The notes beneath the pieces were generated by a model. That model was not told the origin of the DNA. It was given only the letters and a program-made list of their open reading frames with translations, and searched no databases. Below, one piece after another: positions 32,833 through 39,629 of a stretch of 64,000 nt of DNA (position 1 is the stretch's first letter; each line of letters starts with the position of its first letter). Source of the DNA: Streptomyces roseochromogenus subsp. oscitans DS 12.976 (lineage in GTDB: Bacteria; Actinomycetota; Actinomycetes; Streptomycetales; Streptomycetaceae); contig NZ_CM002285.1 in the NCBI RefSeq assembly GCF_000497445.1, positions 9,170,161 through 9,234,160 of the forward strand, in the 5' to 3' direction. Position numbers and translations under genes: made by a program.

Positions 32833-34347
32833 ATGCGCAACGAGGGACTGGGATCGTGGCCCGCCCGCAGGGCCCGCAAGACCCCGCACCGCACGGCCCT
32901 GATCCACGAGGAACGGCCGACCGACTACCGCACCCTGCACACCCGTGTCACCCGCCTCGCGCACGCCCTGCGCGCCCGGGGCATCAGACGCGGAGACCGC
33001 ATCGCCCACCTCGGCCCCAACCACCCCGCCTACCTGGAGACCCTGTTCGCCGCCGGTACCCTCGGCGCCGTCTTCGTCCCCCTCAACACCCGCCTCGCCG
33101 GCCCCGAGATCGCCTACCAGCTCGCCGACTCCGGCGCCAAGGCCCTCGTCCACGGCCCCGCACAGGCCGGGCTCGTCGCGGAACTGGCGGGCAGCACGGA
33201 CGTACGGATCCACGTCGAGACCGGCGACGCGTACGAGGAAGCCCTGGCAGCCGCCTCGGACGAGCCGATCGATGAACCCGTCACCCCCGACGACGTCTGC
33301 ATCATCATGTACACCTCGGGGACGACCGGCCGCCCCAAGGGCGCGATGCTCACCCACGGCAACCTCACCTGGAACGCCGTCAACGTCCTGGTCGACCACG
33401 ACCTGATCGCCGGCGAACGCGCTCTGGTGTCCGCCCCGTTGTTCCACACTGCCGGCCTGAACATGCTGACCCTGCCGGTGCTGCTCAAGGGCGGCACCTG
33501 TGTCCTGGTGGAGGCCTTCGACCCCGAGGCCACCTTCGATCTGATCGAACGGCACCGGATCACCTTCATGTTCGGGGTGCCGACGATGTTCGACCGGATC
33601 GCCCGGCATCCACGCTGGGCGGGGGCCGACCTGTCCTCGCTCCGCATCCTCACCTGCGGTGGATCACCGGTGCCAACCCCGCTCATCGCCGCCTACCAGG
33701 AGCGCGGTCTCACCTTTCTCCAGGGCTACGGCATGACCGAGGCCGCGCCCGGCACACTCTTCCTGGACCCGGAGCACGCAGTCGACAAGGCGGGCTCGGC
33801 GGGCGTACCGCACTTCTTCAGCGACGTACGGGTCGTACGGCCCGACCTGACCCCGGTCGGCGTGGGCGAGACCGGCGAGGTCATGGTGCGCGGACCGCAT
33901 GTCATGCCCGGCTACTGGGGGTTGCCCGAGGAGACGGAGGCCGCCTTCGCGGACGGCTGGTTCCGCAGCGGGGACGCGGCTCGGGTCGACGAGGACGGTT
34001 ATGTGCGCATCGTCGACCGGATCAAGGACGTCGTCATCTCCGGTGGCGAGAACATCTACCCCGCAGAGATCGAGGACCTCCTCCTCGCCCACCCCGGCAT
34101 CACCGAGTGCGCGGTGATCGGTGTCCCCGACGGCACATGGGGCGAGGTGCCCTGCGCGGTCGTCGTGCCCGCCGCGGGCGCCGAACTGGACCCGGAAGAA
34201 GTCCTGGCCTCACTGGCCGGGCGGCTCGCCAAGTACAAGATCCCCAAGTCGGTGGTGGTCACGGACGAACTCCCGCGCACCGCCTCCGGGAAACTCCTCA
34301 AGTCCCGCGTACGGCACCTCTGCGGCACTCAACTCCCTGAAAAGTAG
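32833..34347 (+). CDS. Acyl-CoA synthetase (AMP-forming)
   Basis: A 504-residue ANL-superfamily ligase activating a carboxylic acid as its CoA ester via acyl-AMP. Motifs: P-loop MYTSGTTGRPKGAML (about 158-172), GYGMTEAAPG, the ribose-binding Asp in WFRSGDAA, hinge RIKDVVISGGENIYPAEIE, and the catalytic Lys in PRTASGKLLK. RBS-like AGGGGCG precedes the ATG. The acid could be an aryl or medium-chain acid; PaaX and MarR genes on the other side of the promoter favour an aromatic or CoA-linked inducer. Confidence 0.87.
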   Translation: MRNEGLGSWPARRARKTPHRTALIHEERPTDYRTLHTRVTRLAHALRARGIRRGDRIAHLGPNHPAYLETLFAAGTLGAVFVPLNTRLAGPEIAYQLADSGAKALVHGPAQAGLVAELAGSTDVRIHVETGDAYEEALAAASDEPIDEPVTPDDVCIIMYTSGTTGRPKGAMLTHGNLTWNAVNVLVDHDLIAGERALVSAPLFHTAGLNMLTLPVLLKGGTCVLVEAFDPEATFDLIERHRITFMFGVPTMFDRIARHPRWAGADLSSLRILTCGGSPVPTPLIAAYQERGLTFLQGYGMTEAAPGTLFLDPEHAVDKAGSAGVPHFFSDVRVVRPDLTPVGVGETGEVMVRGPHVMPGYWGLPEETEAAFADGWFRSGDAARVDEDGYVRIVDRIKDVVISGGENIYPAEIEDLLLAHPGITECAVIGVPDGTWGEVPCAVVVPAAGAELDPEEVLASLAGRLAKYKIPKSVVVTDELPRTASGKLLKSRVRHLCGTQLPEK

Positions 34348-34355
34348 GGCAACTT

Positions 34356-34811
34356 ATGAGCATCACCGTCAACGGCCTGGACGAACTGAGGTACCTCGCC
34401 GGCAGTGACCTCGGCACCAGCGACTGGATCGAGGTGACCCAGGAGCGCATCGACACCTTCGCCGACGCCACCGGCGACCACCAGTGGATCCACACCGACC
34501 CGGAACGGGCGGCCCAGGGCCCCTTCGGCGCACCGATCGCACACGGCTACCTCACCCTGTCCCTGTTCATCCCGCTTTTCACCGGACTGCTGGACGTGCG
34601 GGGCGTGACCACCAAGGTCAACTACGGCCTGAACAAGGTGCGTTTCCCCGCACCGGTGAAGGTGGGATCCCGCATCCGGCTCCTCGCCCGGCTCGCCTCG
34701 GTCGAGGACGTGCCCGGCGGCGTTCAGATCACTGTCGACGGCACGGTCGAGGTGGACGGCGGCACGAAGCCCGCCGCCGTCCTGCAGAGCCTGTCCCGCT
34801 TCTGCGCCTGA
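34356..34811 (+). CDS. MaoC-family enoyl-CoA hydratase
   Basis: A 151-residue hot-dog-fold (R)-specific hydratase. The hydratase signature is FADATGDHQWIHTDPERA, with the Asp/His dyad in DHQWIH, followed by GPFGAPIAHGYLTLSL. Full length for a single-domain MaoC dehydratase. Last gene of the operon, 8 bases after the ligase stop. Together with the ligase and SDR it gives activation, hydration and oxidation steps of a beta-oxidation-like sequence, with no acyl-CoA dehydrogenase or thiolase present here. Confidence 0.85.
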   Translation: MSITVNGLDELRYLAGSDLGTSDWIEVTQERIDTFADATGDHQWIHTDPERAAQGPFGAPIAHGYLTLSLFIPLFTGLLDVRGVTTKVNYGLNKVRFPAPVKVGSRIRLLARLASVEDVPGGVQITVDGTVEVDGGTKPAAVLQSLSRFCA

Positions 34812-34836
34812 CCCGCCACAGACAGGAAGCAGCTGA

Positions 34837-35298
34837 CTGGGGGAAGACATAAGCCTTGTACGGAGTCACACGCGCGGCGTCGCGGCCGCGGTCTGCACGC
34901 TCCTCATGGCAGCCGGTCTCGGGGCCGCCGGCGCCGGAGCGTCCAGCGCCGACACCGCCGCACCGCGGACCCAGGTGATCGCCTCGTCCGTCCTCGGCAG
35001 CGACTACGAGGTCACGCCGACCGCGCTGCGCTCGACGCAGGACCAGTACGCCGCCCCCGTACGGTTGCAGGTCTACCAGCACACCGACGGCGGCTGGAAG
35101 GAGTCCGACCGGGTCACCGTGGGCGATGCCCACGGGTGGCGCTGGTACCCGCTCACCGGCAGCGGCGCCGTCTGCGAGTTCTCGACCGCGAGCACGCAGC
35201 CCGCGCCGCTCACCGTCAGCCTGCTGGTCACACCGTCCATCGGCTGCTCCGAGCCGGCCCACTACGTCGTGAAGCAGGGCAGGGTCTTCGCCGGCTGA
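34837..35298 (+). CDS. Small secreted protein with apparent CTG start
   Basis: About 153 residues, no family recognised. The first ATG in frame (34906) lies in the middle of a signal peptide: in-frame sequence upstream supplies a basic n-region (RSHTRG) and hydrophobic core (VAAAVCTLLMAAGLGAAG) with cleavage near ASSADT. Upstream of 34837 the frame is closed by TGA (34834-34836), and no ATG, GTG or TTG lies between. The CTG at 34837 follows AGGAAG (34824-34829) by 7 bases, so it is the best start. The mature part of about 110 residues has two Cys (AVCEF and IGCSEP), probably a disulfide, and a beta-rich pattern. Confidence 0.65.
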   Translation: MGEDISLVRSHTRGVAAAVCTLLMAAGLGAAGAGASSADTAAPRTQVIASSVLGSDYEVTPTALRSTQDQYAAPVRLQVYQHTDGGWKESDRVTVGDAHGWRWYPLTGSGAVCEFSTASTQPAPLTVSLLVTPSIGCSEPAHYVVKQGRVFAG

Positions 35299-35645
35299 TC
35301 CGCGACCGTCGCAAGCGCGGGCGGTGCGGGAACTCCGGGCGGGGGTCGGTCGCGCTGCCATTTCTTGTGGCGCGTCCGCTGGACGCATGAGGTGCGATGC
35401 CGTCCCTGCCCCTTCATGAACGGTCGGCTCGCACATGGCTCAGCGCACCACCGCGCCACCGCACGATCGCACAGAGTGAAGTGCCGTACGAGCGGAGCCC
35501 GGTGGTCGGCTGGGCCGCCTGGTGGAGCGTGCCCGCGGACAGGCCTCGGGGCGCTGGCCGGGGGCGGCTGGTCCGCCGACAGTGCCGTACGGATCTCCCT
35601 CTGGACACCGGAGGAGCGGCGCGCACACCCGGCGAACGCACCGCC
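35299..35645. other. Gap without supported gene
   Basis: About 350 bases after the secreted protein. Frames here are open only because of the base composition. I see no protein family, terminator or RNA. Confidence 0.5.
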
Positions 35646-35798
35646 ATGACCGGCCCGTTCGCCTCGCTGCCGGCCCGCGCCCATCCGCTGGTCACCGCCC
35701 ACTCGGCGCTGCTCAACGGCCTGGACGACGACGGGGAGTTCGACTTCGGTCTGCGATGCCTGCCGGACGGCATCGCCGCGACACTGGAGAGCCGCTGA
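35646..35798 (+). pseudogene. TetR C-terminal domain fragment
   Basis: The reading PFASLPARAHPLVTAHSALL, then DFGLRCLPDGIAATLESR, matches the end of the AcrR/TetR ligand domain (usual form FEFGLDCLLDGIAARL). No helix-turn-helix precedes it on either frame. Remnant only. Confidence 0.5.
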
Positions 35799-35879
35799 TG
35801 TCCCGGAACGCCATGCCCACCACCGCGCACTGGGCCACCGGAGGAAGCAGAGTCACCGTTCAAGGGCGCACGGGGCCGC

Positions 35880-36311
35880 ACACGGCGACACAGCGCTGGT
35901 CGCCCACGACTACGGCGTCAGCGTGGCCCAGGAACTGCTCGCCACGCCGTCACCGAACGCGGCTTCCGCACGACGATGCGCTAGGACGCCGACCTGCACG
36001 CCATGTGAGAGAGCATCAGCCATGACGGAGGCCGCCTGCTGGCTCCGCGGCTGCTGCGCTACATCGACGAGCGGCGCACCCATGAGGCACGCTGGGTCCC
36101 GGCACTGGAGGGCTACTCGGGCCCCACCTTGTTCCTCTGGGGACCTGCCGACCCGATCAGCGGCGCCCATGTGCTGACCCGCATCAGACAGCGGTTGCCG
36201 TCCGCCACCGTCGCCGGACTCGCCGGGCCACCCGCCGTCGGCCACTACCCCCAGGTGGAGGCTCCGGACGAGGTCGCCGCACACCTCGTCCGCTTCCTCG
36301 ACACCCGGTGA
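35880..36311 (+). pseudogene. Alpha/beta hydrolase remnant (haloalkane dehalogenase-like)
   Basis: A first piece DTALVAHDYGVSVAQELLA (35887-35943) holds the nucleophile strand with Asp as in dehalogenase-like hydrolases. After an out-of-frame and shortened middle part, the piece from about 36058 reads LRYIDERRTHEARWVPAL, GYSGPTLFLWGPADPISGAHV and GHYPQVEAPDEVAAHLVRFL to the stop at 36311, including acid and His positions. The cap region is mostly missing, so it cannot be functional. Confidence 0.6.
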
Positions 36312-36412
36312 TCCGCGGCTCCGCGTTCATTACCCGGCAGGTCATCGACCGTGGCGCACCCGGGCGGCAGGATCGTGCACATCAGCAGCCGACCAGCCGG
36401 AAGGACGCCACC

Positions 36413-36760
36413 ATGACCGCGTACGCGATAGCTCACCTGCAGGAAGCCGCCCCGCACCCCGAGATCGCCGAGTACATCGCGCGGATCACCGCCACCTTCG
36501 AACCGTACGGCGGCCGCTTCCTCGTCCACGGCACCGCACACGAGGTGAAGGAGGGCGCATGGCCCGGGCACGTCGTCGTGATCGGCTTCCCGTCGATCGT
36601 GAAGGCGCGCGCCTGGTGGGACTCCGACGCCTACCAGGCCATCGCGCCCCTGCGTGCACGGCACATCGAGGGCGACATCGTCCTGGTTCCGGGCGTGAGC
36701 GAGGACTACGACGCGACGGACACCGCACAGACGATGCTGGAAGCGCTCGCCGTCCGTTGA
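36413..36760 (+). CDS. DUF1330-family small protein
   Basis: A 115-residue protein of the dimeric ferredoxin-like DUF1330 family: AYAIAHLQ at the start, YGGRFLVHGTAHEVKEG, HVVVIGFPSIVKARAWWDSD and YQAIAPLRARH. Members are small cytosolic alpha+beta barrels, some acting as monooxygenase- or isomerase-like enzymes, most uncharacterised. The ATG at 36413 follows GGAAGGA by 5 bases. It stands alone, convergent with the SpoIIE phosphatase gene, 18 bases away at the 3' ends. Confidence 0.8.
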   Translation: MTAYAIAHLQEAAPHPEIAEYIARITATFEPYGGRFLVHGTAHEVKEGAWPGHVVVIGFPSIVKARAWWDSDAYQAIAPLRARHIEGDIVLVPGVSEDYDATDTAQTMLEALAVR

Positions 36761-36778
36761 CGGGTGACCGGCCGGCCG

Positions 36779-39274
36779 TCAGCAGGGAGCCTTGGCCGGC
36801 AGCTGCTGCTCCGTCCAGATGGTCTTGCCCGTCTCGGTGTACCGCGTGCCCCAGCGCTGGGCGACCTGCGCGACCAGGAAGAGACCTCGCCCTCCCTCGT
36901 CGGTACTGCGGGCACGGCGCAGATGGGGCGAGGTGTTGCTGGCGTCCGACACCTCGCAGATGAGAGTCCGTTCGTGGATCAGACGCAGGCTGATCGGTCC
37001 GCAGGCATGCGTGATGGCGTTGGTGATCAGCTCGCTCACGATCAGCTCGGTGGTGAAGGCGATGTCCTCCAGACCCCACGCGGCCAACTGACGAGTGGCG
37101 TTGTCACGCGCTTCGTGCACCGCCTGGGGATCGGCGGGAACCTCCCAGGAGACGACGCGGTCCGGGGCCAGGGCGCGCGTCCGGGCGATGAGGAACGCGA
37201 CGTCGTCGTGCGGATGGTCGGGCAGCAGGATGCGGACCATCGTGTCGCAGATCTCCTCCAGCGGCCGGTCGGGGTGGGCCAGGGCGAAGCACAGACGCTC
37301 GAAGCCGACGTCGACATCGCGGTCCGAGGCCTCGATCAGCCCGTCGGTGTAGAGGGCGACGACGCTGCCCTCCTCCAGCTCGATCTCGGCCGACTCGAAG
37401 GGCAGACCGCCCAGTCCCAGCGGGGGGCCGGCGGGGATGTCGGGCAGTTCGACCGGTTCGCTGAGGTGGGCGATGGCGGGGGTGGGGTGGCCGGCCCGGG
37501 CCACGTTGAGTTTCCGCGAGATCGGGTCGTAGACCGCGTAGACGCAGGTCGCCCCGATCACCACCGGTCCGTCCGTGGCCGCCTCCGCCTCGTCCGCCAG
37601 GCGCAGGACCAGGTCGTCGACATGGGCGAGCAGCTCGTCCGGGGGCAGGTCCAGGTCGGCGAGTGTCTGCACCGCCGCGCGCAGCCGGCCCATGCTGGCC
37701 GCGGCGTGGATTCCGTGGCCGACGACGTCCCCCACGACCAGGGCGACGCGGGCGCCGGACAGCGGGATGACGTCGAACCAGTCGCCGCCCACGCCGGCCT
37801 CGGCGTCGGTCGGCAGATAGCGGTAGGCGACCTCGACGGCGCAGTGATCGGGCAGATCCGGGGGCAGCAGACTGGTCTGGAGGGCGAGGGCCGCGTGGTG
37901 CTCACGGACGAATCGCCGGGCGTTGTCCACACACACCGCGGCCCGCGCCACCAGCTCCTCCACGAGCAGCAGGTCGTCCTCGTCGAACGGATTGGGGTTC
38001 TCCCAGCGCAGCAGGCTGACCACGCCCATGGTCGTGCCCCGCGCCCGCAGCGGCACCACCAGATGGGTGTGCACACCGAGACTGACGAGCTTGGCCAGGC
38101 GCTGTGGATCGTCGGCGACCCACCATGTCGTAGGGCCCAGCACCGGATCGAGGATCGGCCGGCCCGTGGTCAGGCAACGCCGCTGCGGAGACTTCGACGG
38201 GTACTCGGTGGGCTCCCCGACCGGCACGATCGCCTCCGGCCGCTCCTCGTGGATCGACAGGTGTGCCGCCCGCTGCAGCGGGCCACCGGTGACCGGCCGC
38301 GGGGACAGGTCCCTGGCCGCGAGGACGCCCTGGAAGAGGTCGATCGCCACGAAGTCGGCGAGCTGCGGCACGAGGACCTCGGCCAGTTCCTGCACCGTGC
38401 GGTCCAGGTCCAGCGTGGTGCCTATACGCTGCGCCGCCTCGTTGACCAGCGCGAGCCGCTCGCGCGCCCGGTCCTGGGCGGTGAAGTCGACGGCGGTGTG
38501 ACACACCCCGAGCGTCTTGCCGTCGCCGTCCCGCAGCGGGAACGACGAGCGGAGCCGGAGGCGGCCGTGTGAGTTCCGGCGGGACCTGCTCTGCGAGGGC
38601 GGCACATGCTCCACGGCCGGCGTGGCCTGACCCGACAGCAGGGCCTGGCGCGCCTGCCAGTCCACGGCCGACGGCACCTGTCCCGGTCCGGCGGCCCCGG
38701 CTGCGTGGTGGTCCCCGAGGTGCGCGGGCAGGCCCTCCATGGCAGCGAGCACCTGGTTCACCCACTGGAAGCGCAGCTCGCTGTCGAGGACGGCGATGCC
38801 GATCGGTGAGTCCTCCAGGAGGCCGCGCAGCACGGCCTGATCGAGTTCCCACCGGCGCGAGTCGGAGGCCTCACACGCCACGGCGAGCCAGACCGGGCCC
38901 TGCTCCGCGCGCAGCGGGCACACCCGTACCGCCAGCTCGACCGGGTGCCCCGCACGGTGACGCGCGGTGATCAGGCCCTCCCAGCCGTCCCCGATCCGCT
39001 CCGCCACGGACAGCGCGGACACCGGTGAGTCCTCGCTCGAGTCCTGGCCCGTGGCGCTCGTGAGGAGCGAGGCCGCGGGCCGTCCCAGCAGGCTGGGCGC
39101 CGGATACCCGAGAAGATCTTCCGCCCGCTGACTCCAGTACCGGATCAGGCCGTGTGCGTCCACGAGGGCGACGGCGGCAGACATGATGCCGAGCGGGTCG
39201 CCCCGGTCCTTGGCAGCCAGATCCCTGAGATCCATCGCGTCGGCCGCATCCGCAGGCGGGTTTCCTGACACCAC
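36779..39274 (-). CDS. Multidomain PAS-PAS-GAF-SpoIIE-HATPase phosphatase/kinase
   Basis: About 830 residues, a stand-alone partner-switching regulator. In order: PAS 1 (AAVALVDAHGLIRYWSQRAEDLLGY), PAS 2 (SPIGIAVLDSELRFQWVN), GAF (about 300-470, starting NEAAQRIGTTLDL), PP2C/SpoIIE phosphatase (LQTSLLPPDLP, VGGDWFDV with metal Asp, VVGDVVGHGIHAAA, and DDVAFLIARTR) and a C-terminal RsbW-like ATPase (TELIVSELITNAITHA, then DEGGRGLFLV). Such fusions both dephosphorylate and phosphorylate anti-sigma-factor antagonists. The start is uncertain: GTG 39274, GTG 39271 or ATG 39235; the open frame to 39397 looks non-coding. No anti-anti-sigma gene is adjacent. Confidence 0.85.
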   Translation of the reverse strand: MVSGNPPADAADAMDLRDLAAKDRGDPLGIMSAAVALVDAHGLIRYWSQRAEDLLGYPAPSLLGRPAASLLTSATGQDSSEDSPVSALSVAERIGDGWEGLITARHRAGHPVELAVRVCPLRAEQGPVWLAVACEASDSRRWELDQAVLRGLLEDSPIGIAVLDSELRFQWVNQVLAAMEGLPAHLGDHHAAGAAGPGQVPSAVDWQARQALLSGQATPAVEHVPPSQSRSRRNSHGRLRLRSSFPLRDGDGKTLGVCHTAVDFTAQDRARERLALVNEAAQRIGTTLDLDRTVQELAEVLVPQLADFVAIDLFQGVLAARDLSPRPVTGGPLQRAAHLSIHEERPEAIVPVGEPTEYPSKSPQRRCLTTGRPILDPVLGPTTWWVADDPQRLAKLVSLGVHTHLVVPLRARGTTMGVVSLLRWENPNPFDEDDLLLVEELVARAAVCVDNARRFVREHHAALALQTSLLPPDLPDHCAVEVAYRYLPTDAEAGVGGDWFDVIPLSGARVALVVGDVVGHGIHAAASMGRLRAAVQTLADLDLPPDELLAHVDDLVLRLADEAEAATDGPVVIGATCVYAVYDPISRKLNVARAGHPTPAIAHLSEPVELPDIPAGPPLGLGGLPFESAEIELEEGSVVALYTDGLIEASDRDVDVGFERLCFALAHPDRPLEEICDTMVRILLPDHPHDDVAFLIARTRALAPDRVVSWEVPADPQAVHEARDNATRQLAAWGLEDIAFTTELIVSELITNAITHACGPISLRLIHERTLICEVSDASNTSPHLRRARSTDEGGRGLFLVAQVAQRWGTRYTETGKTIWTEQQLPAKAPC

Positions 39275-39416
39275 GGTCTCACATGCACCCGGGAGTGTCT
39301 TCGGGCCGACGGCCCGGGCATGTGCCCAGGCCGCAGGCGCCACGCGCCGGTATACGGGGCGCGGCGGCCGCCGGCCGACGGGGTGAGTGTCACCCACGCG
39401 GGCGGCGGCGCGAACG

Positions 39417-39491
39417 TCAGCCGCGCGGGCGCTCGAAGGTCAGCAGGAGACCCTCCACGGCTCCGGGCCCTATCGGGTAGCCGTTGCTCAT
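39417..39491 (-). CDS. Possible 24-residue peptide
   Basis: An ATG at 39491 preceded by AGGAGG (10 bases upstream) opens a 24-residue frame: MSNGYPIGPGAVEGLL, followed by LTFERPRG and TGA at 39417-39419. It lies 130 bases upstream of the SpoIIE gene on the same strand. The ribosome binding site is one of the better ones in the window. It may be a leader peptide, a free small protein, or the intact 5' end of a deleted gene. I do not recognise a family. Confidence 0.35.
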   Translation of the reverse strand: MSNGYPIGPGAVEGLLLTFERPRG

Positions 39492-39629
39492 GGGGCGGAG
39501 TCCTCCTGACTGCCGGGCCGGGTGGTGGCGCGAAGGCCGGGGCAAGCCCATCATCATCGGGCTCCGCAACAGAAGGACGGACCCGGACCGTTGAGGAGTT
39601 CGGCGCCCTGGTGCCCGACGAGGCTGTCC

